Part shown: in pieces, positions 1-10,029 of the stretch
Numbering within the stretch: position 1 is the first letter of the stretch
Layout: every line of letters starts with the position of its first letter
Source: Gp6-AA40 sp963742105
Lineage (GTDB): Bacteria; Acidobacteriota; Vicinamibacteria; Vicinamibacterales; UBA2999
DNA length: 64,000 nt
Assembly (NCBI GenBank): GCA_963742105.1
Contig: CAVUKN010000007.1
Location: forward strand, 930,001-994,000
Direction: 5' to 3'
Made by a program: the position numbers and the translations under genes
The notes under the pieces: generated by a model
Database searches by the model: none
What the model saw: the letters and a program-made list of their open reading frames with translations, nothing else
Told to the model about the DNA's origin: nothing

Positions 1-1141
1 GGTCGGCGACCCCGAGCAGCTTGATCGCCCTGCTCGTGTCTTCGGTCCGGCCGGCGATGGTGAACAGGTCGCCCCGCTGAATCGTGGTGGTCGGCAGGAT
101 GGGGATGACGGTTGCGGTGGCGCCGCGCACGATCTTCCGCAGGAAGACGCCCCGGCTCTCCGGCATCTGCACCAGATCATTCAGCGTTTTGCCATCGATC
201 GCTTTGTTGGTGACCAGCACGTCGACACCGTCAATCGGCATCGCCAGCAGTTCGCGATCCTCGACCTCCTCGGCATTGGCGCCGAGCACGCTGACCAGCA
301 CGTCCCGGGATCCGGCAACGGCGACGATGTCGCCACCCTGCAGGACCGTGTCCGTGGTCGCGTCTTCGATGACGCCGTTCCGGCGGATGCGCTGCACGAA
401 GACGCGAGCGTCAGGGACGAGTGCCTCGGCCGCGATCACCGGCAACCCCACTGACTTGCCGCCCATCGCGACGCGATAGGCGCGTGCCTCCCACCGCCGC
501 CAGGCGGTGCCGGGGCCGCCCAGTTCCTTGACGCCGCCCTGCTTCTGCTCGTAGTCCTTGCATGCGGCCTCGAGATTGATGCCCAGCAGCTTCGGGCCGA
601 TGACGGCAATCACGACCGCTGATCCCATCGTGCCGAACATGTAGCTCACCGCATATGCGATCGGCATCGAGTCGAGGAGGGCTTTGGCCTGCTCGGCCGG
701 CATGCCCAATCGATTGATGGCGTCCGTTGAGAGTCCCATCGCTGCGGAGATGGTCTGCGACCCGGAATAGAGGCCGGCCGCATACCCCAGGTCGTAGCCG
801 ACGAACTTGGCGATCCCCACAGGAATGAGCAAGCTCAACACGCATTGCACGACCGTGTACACCGCTTGCGGCACTCCGTCCTTGGCGACGCCGCGGACGA
901 ACTGCGGACCGACGGCGTAGCCGACCGCGAACAGGAACATCAGGAACACCGTCGCCTTGAGCGGCTGCGCGATGGTGATCCCGATCTGCCCGATGACGAC
1001 ACCGGCGAGCAGTGTCGCCGTGACCGATCCGAGGCCGATGCCCTTGAAGGTGAACTTGCCGAAGTAGTAGCCAATCGCCAGCGTGAGAAAGATGGCGATC
1101 TCCGGATACTGTTTGAGCGTTGCAAAGAACCAATCAACCAT
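1..1141 (-). CDS. aspT: AspT/YidE-type amino acid antiporter (C-terminus beyond window)
   Basis: Inner-membrane exchanger of the aspartate:alanine antiporter (AAEx) family; AspT itself exchanges aspartate for alanine and so helps generate proton-motive force. The protein starts MVDWFFATLKQYPEIAIFL at 1141 and runs off the left edge at about 380 residues. Visible parts are an N-terminal block of hydrophobic helices (GYYFGKFTFKGIGLGSV, then TVFLMFLFAVGYAVGPQFV), a motif GLYSGSQTISAAMGLSTDA near residue 120, and two soluble RCK_C-like segments (GDIVAVAGSRD and GDLFTIAGRTED), which is the family layout of two membrane halves around a TrkA-C hydrophilic region. It lies 51 bp after the decarboxylase stop on the same strand, so the two are probably one operon. 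Substrate is inferred only; the partner enzyme is not an AspD-type aspartate decarboxylase. Confidence 0.85.
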   Translation of the reverse strand, partial: MVDWFFATLKQYPEIAIFLTLAIGYYFGKFTFKGIGLGSVTATLLAGVVIGQIGITIAQPLKATVFLMFLFAVGYAVGPQFVRGVAKDGVPQAVYTVVQCVLSLLIPVGIAKFVGYDLGYAAGLYSGSQTISAAMGLSTDAINRLGMPAEQAKALLDSMPIAYAVSYMFGTMGSAVVIAVIGPKLLGINLEAACKDYEQKQGGVKELGGPGTAWRRWEARAYRVAMGGKSVGLPVIAAEALVPDARVFVQRIRRNGVIEDATTDTVLQGGDIVAVAGSRDVLVSVLGANAEEVEDRELLAMPIDGVDVLVTNKAIDGKTLNDLVQMPESRGVFLRKIVRGATATVIPILPTTTIQRGDLFTIAGRTEDTSRAIKLLGVAD

Positions 1142-1192
1142 GACCTGCTCCGTTTCGTTGGCTTCCGCGAACTCTCGTGAGGCGGATCGCGA

Positions 1193-3989
1193 TCAACGGC
1201 GCGCCTTCGTGGCGAGCGCCTCGAGTGCTGACGGTTTCAGCAACTTCAGTCCCTGTGCGGCCTGGTAGCCGTGGATTTCCTTCACGTCGAGCTTGCGCAT
1301 GAAGGCGATCGTGTCGGCGGTGATCACCTGGCCGGGGACCATGATCGGGAAGCCCGGCGGATAGGGAATGACGAAGTTGGCCGACACCATGTCCGGTCCG
1401 TTCTCCAGTCGATCGTCGATCTCCTGGCTGGCGAGCTTGACGAACTCGCAGTTCTCCTCCTCGTAGGCCATGTAGAAGGCTTCGCGCATGTGGCCGATGT
1501 TGACGCTGCCTTTCGGGTTGTCGCGGAAGGCGTCGTGGAAGCGGCTGAAGTTCGGCAGGTCCGGCACGTCGGTCATCAGCGACTTGACGCGCGCGTCGAA
1601 CGCCGCCTTCGCCGGCGGTCCGCCGTCGGCCAGCTTCTTGTCGATCTCGCGGGCGACGTCGGCGAGCGCCTTGACCAGCAGCGCGGCGTCGCTGCGGGTG
1701 TTGTTGATGTTGGTCTGCAGCAGGACGCTGTTGCGTGAGGTCTTATTCAACTGGATGTCGAAGCGTTCCGCCAGCAGGCCCTTGAATGCGGTGCCGTCGA
1801 AGCCGGCGCCGCCGCAGATGAGGGTCAGGCGCGTCGGATCGAGCGCGATCTCGTCGCCGTCCCACGAGTCGATCAGTTCACGCCAGCTCGAATTCGGGCG
1901 CCCGTAGTCCTTGATGCCGGATTCGCGGAACTCGTCCGGCACCATGTCGGCCGGCGTGGCGATCCGGAAGTACTTCGAGATCAGCGGGTGATTGTTCACT
2001 TCGCGCCGGATCCGGAAGGCGATCTCCGCCGCGCGCATGGTCAGCTCGTAGCCCTCGAGTTCCATCTGGCGGCGGGCGACGTCGAGCGACGCGATGATCT
2101 GCAGGTTGGGCGAGGTCGAGGTGTGGGTGAGGAACGCCTCCTGGAACGGACCCTCGACGTGGTGGAAGTCCTCGTCCCACACCAGCATCATCGAACCCTG
2201 GCGCAGGGCCGACATCGACTTGTGCGTCGAGCACGTCTGGTAGGCGCGGATCCGCGCCTTGTCGGGATCGGCCATCAGCGTCTTCGACGGCGGTCGCCGG
2301 GTCCTTCGGGTCGATGGCGCCGTTCTTCTCGAGCCACGCCTTGTACTGCGCGCGGTACTCCGCGCTCCGGAGCTTGGCGGTGAGCGCCTCCGCCGCGCCC
2401 ATCGCGGTGCGGCGCCGATGGAACGCGTTGAAGCGGGCGAAGCCGAACCACGCCTCGTCCCAGATGAAGATCAGGTCCGGCTTGATCGCAAGGCACTCTT
2501 CCATGACCCGCGTCGGGTTGTACATGTGCCCGTCGAACGTGCAGTTGGTCAGATCCACCGCGCGCACCTTGTCGAGCGTACCCTCGGCGGCGCAGTTGAG
2601 GAGCGCCTGCTTGATGGTCTGCAGCGGCACCGCGCCGTACATCGAGTACTCGGTGAGCGGGAACGCCTCCACGTAGTACGGCTGCACGCCGGCGAGCACG
2701 AAGCCGTAGTGATGCGACTTGTGGCAGTTACGATCGACGATGACGATGTCGCCCGGCTGGCAGATCGCCTGGACGACGATCTTGTTCGACGTCGACGTGC
2801 CGTTGGTCCCGAAGAACGCGCGCTTGGCGCCAAACGCGCGCGCCGCCATGTCCTGAGCCTTCTTGATGTTGCCGGTCGGCTCGAGCAGGCTGTCGAGCCC
2901 ACCGGTGGTCGCCGACGATTCGGCGAGGAAGATGTTGGTGCCGTAGAAGTGGCCCATGTCGCGGATCCAGTTGGACCGGAACACGGACTTGCCGCGCGCG
3001 ATCGGCAGCGCGTGGAAGGTGCCGATCGGGCGCGCCGCGTATTTCTTCAGGTTGTTGAAGTACGGCGTCTCGTAGCGATCGTTGACGCCGTCCATGATCG
3101 ACAGGTGCAGTCTCCATCATCTCTTCCACGTTGTGGAAGATCCGGCGGAACGGGGCCGCCGCGTCGCTGCCGGCAAGCTCCTCGACGGCACGGTCGGTTA
3201 GCAGATAGAGATCGAGCTCGGGACGATACCGCTTGATCGCGCCACCGAGTGCGGTGGCCAGCGCGCCCGGGTCCGTGCTCGACACATCGGTCGAGACGTG
3301 GCGCAGCAGGAACTCGCGCAGCGCCGGCGCGTTGTGGCGCGACCGGAATTCGAAGCCGTCGCGGATAATCACTGCCTGGATGTCGTGATTGCAGATCGTC
3401 GCGATCACGGCATCTTCGAACGTGCCGACCTGGACGATTTCGTAGAGGAACGGATCGTCAGGGCGACGCAGCCGCTTGATGTCGTTGCGCGCCCGCTCCC
3501 AGCCCGCGGGATCGGCCCCGGTCACAACCAGGACTTCGAAATACGGTTTCTGTGTGCTGGGACCCTGGAGATCCGGCGGCAGCAGGTCGTGCGTCTGTGC
3601 GGACTCGTCGCGCAGAGGGTCCCAGGCGCTCTGGATCGTGCCGGTAGGTCTCCGTCAGTAACGCTGAGGAGACGGTCTGCACCAGCCGTGCACAGACGCC
3701 GGCATTGCGCTCCGCCAGTGCCTCCTCGATCGCGGACATGATGCGCGGGCCCGGATACGCGAAGAACGCCTCCAGGACGGCGACGTCACCGAACAGCGCG
3801 ACTGCTTCTGCGTACCGCTTGGTGTTCTGCGGATCGCTGCCGGTCGCCGACTGCCACGCCCGGATGACCGCGTTCAGCTGACGCCAGCGATCGGTGCGTG
3901 CTTCGGTCGGCGGAAAAGAAATCGGCGAGATCGGACGTCGTCGCTGCCGCGACAGGAGCCGCGGACGCGGTCTTCGTATCAGTGGTCAT
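1193..3989 (-). CDS. Orn/Lys/Arg-type PLP decarboxylase, about 930 aa, frame broken four times
   Basis: Fold-type I PLP decarboxylase of the ornithine/lysine/arginine group, which releases CO2 from a basic amino acid and consumes a proton. Starts MTTDTKTASAAP at 3989. Homology continues through frame changes near 3895, 3642, 3105 and 2282 (all minus strand). Key residues are intact: GTSTSNK (phosphate binding), DRNCHKSHHYG (histidine that stacks on PLP), WDEAWFGFARF (aspartate to the pyridine nitrogen), CSTHKSMSALRQGS (Schiff-base lysine) and THTSTSPN. There is a long insertion between WDEAW and STHK compared with E. coli LdcI. The C-terminal domain ends LKPSALEALATKARR. Four single-base breaks in 2.8 kb with full residue conservation look like sequence errors rather than decay. 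The antiporter gene follows 51 bp downstream, suggesting decarboxylation/antiport (acid resistance or energy gain). Substrate is not determined. Confidence 0.85.
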
Positions 3990-4614
3990 CGGGTGTGTCT
4001 CCAGAGGCTGAGCGTCCGCGCATTCGTCGCGCAGTACATGCCGGAGATTACGAACGTGCTGAGCGCCGTCCTATGCGTTTCCGGCGTCACCGTGACGTAA
4101 CGGGTGAAGTCTCGATGGCTGTCGGTGAGCGCGGCCACGTGGTGTCGCCGCCGTCGGTGACCTCTACCGGAAACGCATAGGCGGGTGCCGCACGAATCCG
4201 TAGCGTGAGACAGCGATGGTGCTGAGCACCGTGATCGAGTCGCGCGAGACGTCGGCCGCGACCGGTGCCGAGCATGCCGGCCATGGCTGACTAGGGCAGG
4301 CATCGAGTGGATCCGGCGCCTCGATCCGAATTGCTGAAGGGGGCGGCCCGCTGCTCCGATGCGATCGCGTTCGCCGGCCGGGGTGCCGCCGGCCATCGCG
4401 TCGACCCGTCGCGCTCTGCCGGCGCGATGACGAACCGGTGGGAAGGATGGGATCGACGAGGATCGCCGACAACACCAGGTCGACCATGATGGCAGCCCAA
4501 CTGGTGCGCAGGCATTCCGATCGACTAGTTCGACACAGAGATGGCGGCGCGGGAGAGGCTGGGCAGTGGCTTCAGTTCCGCTGGGAGCCGTGCGGCCACT
4601 GCCTACTGAGGACC
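3990..4614. other. Gene-free divergent intergenic region
   Basis: This 625 bp stretch separates the divergent decarboxylase (minus) and porin (plus). Open frames here carry no recognisable motif and conflict with one another. It holds a perfect 15 bp inverted repeat (4070-4084 with 4167-4181) and a 13 bp palindrome at 4085-4097. It probably contains promoters for both flanking genes, but no convincing -35/-10 pair was found. Confidence 0.6.
4070..4181. repeat. Perfect 15 bp inverted repeat with 82 bp loop, plus inner palindrome
   Basis: CCTATGCGTTTCCGG at 4070-4084 is the exact reverse complement of 4167-4181. Directly inside the left arm is CGTCAC-C-GTGACG (4085-4097), a perfect 6+1+6 palindrome. 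The structure lies about 80-190 bp upstream of the decarboxylase start and could be an operator region or a structured 5' leader. A related inverted repeat with the same TATGC..TTCCGG core lies at 14884-14932. Confidence 0.7.
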
Positions 4615-5930
4615 ATGCTTATGCAGATTCGATTTCGTGCGGTTTGCGCAATTGTCTGTGCGGTGACGCTGCTCGCCGGTCGCGGTACGGCTGCCGGCGC
4701 AGACGCTGCTCGCCTCGACCGATCCGGGGACCGTGGCGATCCGCCGATCCACCGTCGCCGCCGGCGGCCGATCCAGCGCGCCGCCCCGCCAGCGGATCCG
4801 CCGCAATCGCCGCCACAGCAAATCACCGTCTCGGGCACATCGGCTCCGGACGGTTTCAAGATTGGTGACTTCACGTTCAAGGTGGGTGGCCGCGTGAAGC
4901 TGGACATCATCCGCGACTTCAAGCCGATCGGATCCGAGGACTCGTTCGATCCTCGGACGATTCCGATTCCGCAGTCGGATGGGCAAAACTCGAACCTCCA
5001 CGCCAAGGAGACGCGGTTGAATGTCGACATCCGTGGTCCGGTGCAGGGCAAGGACTGCGGGTCTACGTCGAAACCGACTTCTATGGATCGAGCGCGGTGC
5101 TGCGACTACGGCACGCCTACGGGCAGTTGGGGGCCCGATTCTTGCCGGGCAGACGTGGTCCGCCTTCGTTGACGAGGACAACATGCCGCGCACGATCGAT
5201 TTCGAATCGCCGATGGCGTTCGCGTCGGTCCGCCAGGCGCAGTTACGATTCACGGCAAAGACGGGCGAACACTCGAGCGCGGCTGTGGCGCTCGAAGACA
5301 ACAAGTCGAATATCACCATTCCGACGCAACGTGCCCGGCAAGGCCGAATATCCGTATCCGGACCTGACCGGCCGCTACCGGTTCGACGATGGCAAGCGGC
5401 ACTTCCAGGCGTCCGGCTTCCTCGGTGGCGCTCGCTTCCGGCCCGACCACCGGGGAGGCGAACAGCGCCGCGCTGTGGGGTTTCGGGCTGTCTGGCAAGT
5501 TGAGCACCGCTGGCCGGCAACTGGGCCCATTCATGACGTCCGACAAAGACAGCGGCTACGCCACCTTCACCGTCGGTTCGGGCATCGGCCGCTATCGCGG
5601 TGGCGTCACCGCGGTCCCTGACCCGACAGAACGATCTGCACGCCGTCGGCGGCTACGCCTGGATGGTCGGCTACGAGCACTTCTGGAGCTCGAAGTGGTC
5701 GACGAATGCCACCTACAGCAACGCGGACACGACCGACGAGGATTACTACACGAGCGCAATCAACCGGCAGATCAATTACGGCGCGGTGAACCTGCTCTAC
5801 TGGTTCCTTGGCGACCATGGCTGGATGGGCGTCGAGTATCTCTACGGCCGCCGCGAGGTGTTCGGCGGCGGCGACGACAACGCGTCGGCCGCATCGGATT
5901 CAGTATGCGGTTCGTTTCAACTTCCCATAA
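4615..5930 (+). CDS. DcaP-like outer-membrane porin, frame broken several times
   Basis: Trimeric-type porin of the DcaP/OprP-like kind, expected in the outer membrane. It begins MLMQIRFRAVCAIVCAVTLL at 4615, a signal peptide, followed by a proline-rich stretch. Recognisable pieces occur in changing frames: FKVGGRVKLDIIRDFKPIGS and LHAKETRLNVDIRGP (frame of 4615), VYVETDFYGSSAVLRLRHAY, ILAGQTWSAFVDEDNMPRTI, YPYPDLTGRYRFDD, YATFTVGSGIGRYRGG, then HAVGGYAWMVGYEHFWSSKW. The barrel-closing C-terminus RIQYAVRFNFP ends at the TAA at 5928-5930, with the aromatic residue near the end typical of barrels. At least six frame changes occur in 1.3 kb, the worst-affected gene in the window. Either the sequence is poor here or the gene is truly decayed; the good conservation of each piece favours sequence error. 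Substrate unknown. Confidence 0.7.
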
Positions 5931-6772
5931 CCGGGAGCGCTGGACGCTCGTGGTGTTGCCGGGGCTCTGGATCGTCACCCTGCTGGTGATGACCTTCGCG
6001 CTGGCGGCGACATCCGCGCGCCGCGTCGAAGGTCGCGCCGGGGACGTTCGTCTGGCACGACCTGGTCACCGACAATCCGGCAGTCGCGAAGAAGTTCTAC
6101 GGCGAGCTGTTCGGGTGGACGTTCGAACCAGGCAAGGGAGTCGAGCCGGACTACACGATCATCCGCCAGCAGGGAGTACCGATCGGGGGCATCGTCGTTC
6201 CGAAGCAGCAGACATCGCCGCAGTGGCTCTCCTACGTGGTCGTCGCCGATGTCGATCGCGCGGTGGTGGCGTTCAGGCAGGCGGGTGGGCAGGTCTATCG
6301 CGGACCGCTGAACGCGCGCAACGATCTCCGCGTGGCGGCGGTGGCCGACGCGCAGGGGGCGCCGATCGGTTTGGCCAGTCGCGGGCCGCTCGATGGTGTC
6401 AGCGACGCCCTGCCCGAAATCAACCGCTGGCTGTGGATGGATTACGTGGCCCGTGACGAGGCACCCGCGCTCCAGTTCTACTCACAGGTGCTCGGCTACA
6501 CGTCACAGGCGGAAACACGGGAGACGGCGACGTACTACCGGCTCGCCAACGGTCGTCCACGTGCCGGACTGTTCAAGACGCCGTGGCCGCGGGAGACGTC
6601 GATCTGGCTGCCATACATTCGCGTGGCCGATCCCGAGGCGTCGTCGAAGCGAGCGCAGGAACTCGGGGGACTGATCGTCCAGGCACCAGCTCCCCGCGTG
6701 CGCAACGGGTCACTGGCGATCGTGCTCGATCCGGGCGGTGCGCCGATCGGGCTGCAGAAATATCCATTTTGA
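5905..6772 (+). CDS. Membrane-anchored or secreted VOC (glyoxalase-fold) protein, one frame break
   Basis: Protein with two vicinal-oxygen-chelate modules, a fold found in glyoxalases, epimerases and dioxygenases. The proposed start at 5905 (MRFVSTSHNRERW) overlaps the porin end and gives a hydrophobic N-terminal segment (LVVLPGLWIVTLLVMTFALA), a signal or anchor. A frame change near 6025 connects it to the VOC body GTFVWHDLVTDNPAVAKKFY, FGWTFEPG and GGIVVPKQQ. The second module is WLWMDYVARDEAPALQFYSQ up to GGAPIGLQKYPF. The reaction cannot be assigned. VOC proteins of this two-module type are often annotated 'glyoxalase/bleomycin resistance'. Start is uncertain because of the frame break. 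Confidence 0.7.
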
Positions 6773-6786
6773 GGGATGTTGACGCG

Positions 6787-6957
6787 ATGAGCAGACATGC
6801 GCGGATGGCAGCGTTGACGCTGCTCGCCATCGTGGCGGCGTTCCTGATTGCCTGCGATTCGGGCGGCATCGGCGTCGGCCTGCCGGCAAGCGGGGCACGA
6901 TGGGGTAGTGGTGGCGGCGGGCCGGACGTGTTCGTCGGTGGCGGACCGGTGTACTGA
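6787..6957 (+). CDS. Small lipoprotein, 56 aa
   Basis: A short open frame from ATG at 6787, 14 bp after the VOC gene stop. It encodes MSRHARMAALTLLAIVAAFL followed by IAC, a convincing lipoprotein signal with the lipobox cysteine at residue 23, then a mature part of only about 34 residues rich in glycine (DSGGIGVGLPASGARWGSG and PDVFVGGGPVY). No known family is recognised. It probably belongs to the same transcript as the VOC gene. It would be exported and lipid-anchored; function unknown. Confidence 0.6.
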   Translation: MSRHARMAALTLLAIVAAFLIACDSGGIGVGLPASGARWGSGGGGPDVFVGGGPVY

Positions 6958-7130
6958 CGTGGGAATTGACGGATTGGCGAATTGGCGAATTGACGAATTG
7001 ATTGGTGAATTGACGGATTGACGGGTGAATTGGTCGCGCCAATCGCCCGCTTGCGTAATTGCCGAACCGTCAGCTCCGTACGTCCCAATTCGTCAATCCG
7101 TCAATTCGTCAATCCGTCAATTCGGATTAC
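6958..7130. repeat. Degenerate 8 bp tandem repeat array in two opposing halves
   Basis: The left half (about 6961-7030) repeats GAATTGAC/GGATTGGC units on the plus strand. The right half (about 7085-7125) repeats TCAATTCG/TCAATCCG, which is the same word on the minus strand. The two halves can therefore pair as a long imperfect hairpin. It lies between the lipoprotein and the MscS gene. Confidence 0.8.
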
Positions 7131-7138
7131 CAGTGACC

Positions 7139-8699
7139 ATGAAGCGCGCGTGCTTTCTGCTGTCTCTCGCTCGCGGTACTCCTGTGGGTGCCGTGCGCGT
7201 CGGCCCAGGAGAAACCGGTTGCAACGCCCGACGTCCTCGGTCGTGACACGCCGCGTGGTTCGGTCGTCGGCTTCATCACCGCGGCGCGCGACGGCAAGTA
7301 TCAGCTCGCGGCGCAGTATCTCAACCCCGGCACCCAACGCGAACCACCGGTCGACGAACTCGCGCGCGAGCTCTACATCATTCTGAACGGGCGTCTGAAC
7401 GCCCGCATACTCGGCGTGAGCGATCGTCCGGAAGGATCGCTCGCCAACCCGCTCACGCCGGATCAGGATGTGATTGGTGTGGTCGCGACGTCGCGAGGAC
7501 CGATGGACATCGTCCTCGAGCGCGTCACCCAGCGCAACGGGGCCCGGGTCTGGCTGTTCGCGCGCAAGACGCTGCAGTGGGTTCCGGCCGTCTACAAGGA
7601 AGTCGACGTCGTTTCCATCGACGAGTACCTGCCCGGTTGGTTGACTTTCGAGATCCTGAACGTCCGCCTGTTCGATTGGCTGGTGCTCGTCATCGCTCTT
7701 CCGCTCCTGTACCGGCTGCTGGTGGCGCTCGACGCGGTCGTCGCCTTCGTGCTGGTCAGCACTCCGCTCCGGAGTCGAGTGTCCGTCAAGCCGGGTAAAG
7801 CGTGGATTCCGGGCTCGGTCCGGCTCCTCGTACTGGCGGCCGTCATCCACATCCTCGTTCCGAACGTCGACCTGCCGCTCTCGGAGCGCCGGTTGTGGGC
7901 GTTCGTCGCCTCGGTCCTCACAGTGGTCGGCGGGATTGGTCTCCTGCTGCGCCTGGTGGATGTCGGCGAGCGTTTGGTTCAGGGGCGCCTCCAGAGTGCC
8001 GCACTCGTGGAGAGCCGGGGATTGCTGCGACTGCTGCGTCGGGTGGCACAGGGACTCGTGGTTGCCGGCGGCGTCGTGTTCGCCCTCAGGTACTTCGGCT
8101 TCGATCCCACCGCGGCGCTGGCCGGTCTCGGGATCGGTGGTATCGCCATCGCGCTTGCCGCCCAGAAGACGCTCGAGAACGTGATCGGCGGATTTTCGAT
8201 CGTGCTCGACAAGGCAATCCGGGTCGGCGACTTCCTGAAGGTGGGAGAGACGTTGGGAACGGTGGACTTCATCGGCCTGCGGTCGACGCGGATCCGGACG
8301 CTCGAGCGCACGATTGTGACGGTGCCCAACGGGCAGATGGCCACCGTGAACATCGAGACGCTGTCGCAGCGCGATCGGTTCTGGTTCCGGCATGTCGTCG
8401 GGCTGACGTACGCCACGACGCCAGCGCAGGTGCGTGAGATCCGCGGCGCGTTCGAGCGCTTACTCGTCGAGCACCCGACGGTGGATGGGGCGTCCGTCCG
8501 CGTGCGCTTCGTCCGGCTGGGAGCCTATTCGCTGGATATCGAGCTGCATGCGTACGTCTATGCCGCGGACTATGATGCGTTCCTGACGATCCAGGGGGAC
8601 CTGCTGATAGCGGTGATGGAAATTGTCGAGGCCGCGGGTGCCGAGATCGCGTTTCCGTCGCAGACGTTGCACGTCGCGAACACCCGCGTTCCGTCGTAG
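7139..8699 (+). CDS. MscS-family mechanosensitive channel with signal peptide
   Basis: Inner-membrane small-conductance mechanosensitive channel, which opens on membrane tension and protects against osmotic downshock. ATG at 7139 starts a signal peptide (MKRACFLLSL). A single frame change near 7160 joins it to LLWVPCASAQEKPVATP. A periplasmic N-terminal domain follows, then membrane segments (LFDWLVLVIALPLLYRLLVA, VRLLVLAAVIHILV, LWAFVASVLTVVGGIGLL). The pore helix and beta domain are typical: FGFDPTAALAGLGIGGIAIA, AAQKTLENVIGGFSIVLDK, VGDFLKVGETLGTV, VTVPNGQMATVNIE. The C-terminal domain ends HVANTRVPS. The length of about 520 aa is longer than E. coli MscS (286 aa), as in MscS relatives with an added periplasmic region. 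Confidence 0.9.
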
Positions 8700-8731
8700 G
8701 ACCAGGTTCGAGGGTCCGGGAAGGCCCGCCC

Positions 8732-9352
8732 CTACTTCTTCGCCTCTACCGTCACATCGGTCAGCATCACCGGCGCCGCCGAAAACTGCGCGAACTGGAT
8801 CGATTTCTTGTCCTTGTCGAACACGACCCGCGTCGAGCCGTTGGCGCGGCCTTCTCCCTTGCCTGTCTTCGGGAAATGGATTTCGACGAAGGTGAAGGGG
8901 AACGCGACCGTGCGGGAATCTTCGAGAGCCTCCTCCAGTTTCAGCGGCCGATCGGTCCCGAGCACCACTCTCGTACCGCCGTCAGGCATCGCCTCGCGCC
9001 AGATATAACGGATTTGCCAACCGGCCTTATAGCCGTTCGGGTCGGGCCCCGTCCAGTCCGGGATGCGCATCCGGCCCTTGAAGACCATTCGCTGCATCCG
9101 CGAGAGCGCCGCGTCCTGGCCGCCCTTGATCATGGCGTCGACCAGTTCGACCTTATCGTTGTTGCTCGAGTACTTGTCAATCGTGATCTCCATCACGTGA
9201 TTCGTGCTCGCCCCGGCCGCGGTGAGGGTCACGAACGACGCGTGCAGAAGGAGCGGTCCATCCGGTACCTGAGCGGCTGCGATGGGGGATACCGCCAGCA
9301 CGATCGTCGCCGCGAGCCCGATTACCACCGACCGCGTTTGGACGTTTTTCAT
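8732..9352 (-). CDS. Secreted hypothetical protein, tandem paralogue B
   Basis: 206 aa protein of unknown function with a signal peptide (MKNVQTRSVVIGLAATIVLA, cleavage after AAA-Q). Its mature part contains MEITIDKYSSNNDKVELVDA, MRIPDWTGPDPNGYKAGWQI, VVLGTDRPLKLEEALEDS, FPFTFVEIHFPKTGKGEG and ends TDVTVEAKK. It shares this whole pattern with the neighbour at 9358-9978, so the two arose by tandem duplication; they are separated by 5 bp and presumably co-transcribed. I recognise no named domain. The conserved FTFxEIHxPKxGKGEGRA block suggests a beta-rich secreted protein. The start at 9352 was chosen for its signal peptide. Confidence 0.8.
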   Translation of the reverse strand: MKNVQTRSVVIGLAATIVLAVSPIAAAQVPDGPLLLHASFVTLTAAGASTNHVMEITIDKYSSNNDKVELVDAMIKGGQDAALSRMQRMVFKGRMRIPDWTGPDPNGYKAGWQIRYIWREAMPDGGTRVVLGTDRPLKLEEALEDSRTVAFPFTFVEIHFPKTGKGEGRANGSTRVVFDKDKKSIQFAQFSAAPVMLTDVTVEAKK

Positions 9353-9357
9353 GGCGC

Positions 9358-9978
9358 CTACTTCTTCGCCTCGACAGTGACCTCGTTGAGCAGGACGGTG
9401 CCCGCCGAGTAACGCTCCAGCTCGATCATGTTCTTCTTCTTGTCGAAGATGACTTGGGTTGCACCGGTGGCACGTCCCTCTCCCTTGCCTTCCTTGGGGA
9501 GATGGATCTCGATGAAGGTAAACGGGTAGTCGACCGTGCGCGGTTGATTGCGGATTTCCGCCATGCTCATCGGCCGATCGGTACCCAGGACGAGGCGCGT
9601 CCCGCCCTCCTCGAGCGGCGCTCGCCAGACGTAGCGCAGGTCCCACCCCAGGCGGTAGTTGTTCGGGTCGGGTCCCGTCCAGCCCGGGATCCGGATCCGC
9701 CCCTTGATCGGAATCTTCTGCATCTTTTTCAGAAGGGCGTTCTGACCACCGCTGGTCATCGTGTCGATGAGGTCCTTCCGTTCTTCGGCCGTCGAATACT
9801 TGTCCACCGTGATCTCGAACACGTTGTTGCTGCCGGTGCCGACGTTGGTCATGTTGACCACGAACGCGCGCAGGCGGATCGGCCCTTCGGGCACCTGGGC
9901 GCTCACGGACGGCGGCACCGCCATGAGCAGCGAGGCAACCACCGTAATCATTCTCGAACGCATTGAAACTTCTTTCAT
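9358..9978 (-). CDS. Secreted hypothetical protein, tandem paralogue A
   Basis: 206 aa exported protein, upstream partner of the 8732-9352 gene. ATG at 9978 is preceded by GAGGAGG 9 nt upstream, a strong ribosome binding site; a second ATG at 9963 (MRSRMITVVASLL) also has an AAAGAAG motif. Signal peptide MRSRMITVVASLLMAVPPSV, then VPEGPIRLRAFVVNMTNV, FEITVDKYSTAEERKDLID, RIRIPGWTGPDPNNYRLGWD, RLVLGTDRPMSMAEIRNQP, YPFTFIEIHLPKEGKGEGRA and the ending NEVTVEAKK. Function unknown. The near-identical architecture and identical C-terminal VTVEAKK of the pair point to a related role. Confidence 0.8.
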   Translation of the reverse strand: MKEVSMRSRMITVVASLLMAVPPSVSAQVPEGPIRLRAFVVNMTNVGTGSNNVFEITVDKYSTAEERKDLIDTMTSGGQNALLKKMQKIPIKGRIRIPGWTGPDPNNYRLGWDLRYVWRAPLEEGGTRLVLGTDRPMSMAEIRNQPRTVDYPFTFIEIHLPKEGKGEGRATGATQVIFDKKKNMIELERYSAGTVLLNEVTVEAKK

Positions 9979-10029
9979 GTGACGTGTCCTCCTCACGCAC
10001 GCGGCCGCCTCATGGCGGCGGTTTCTGTG

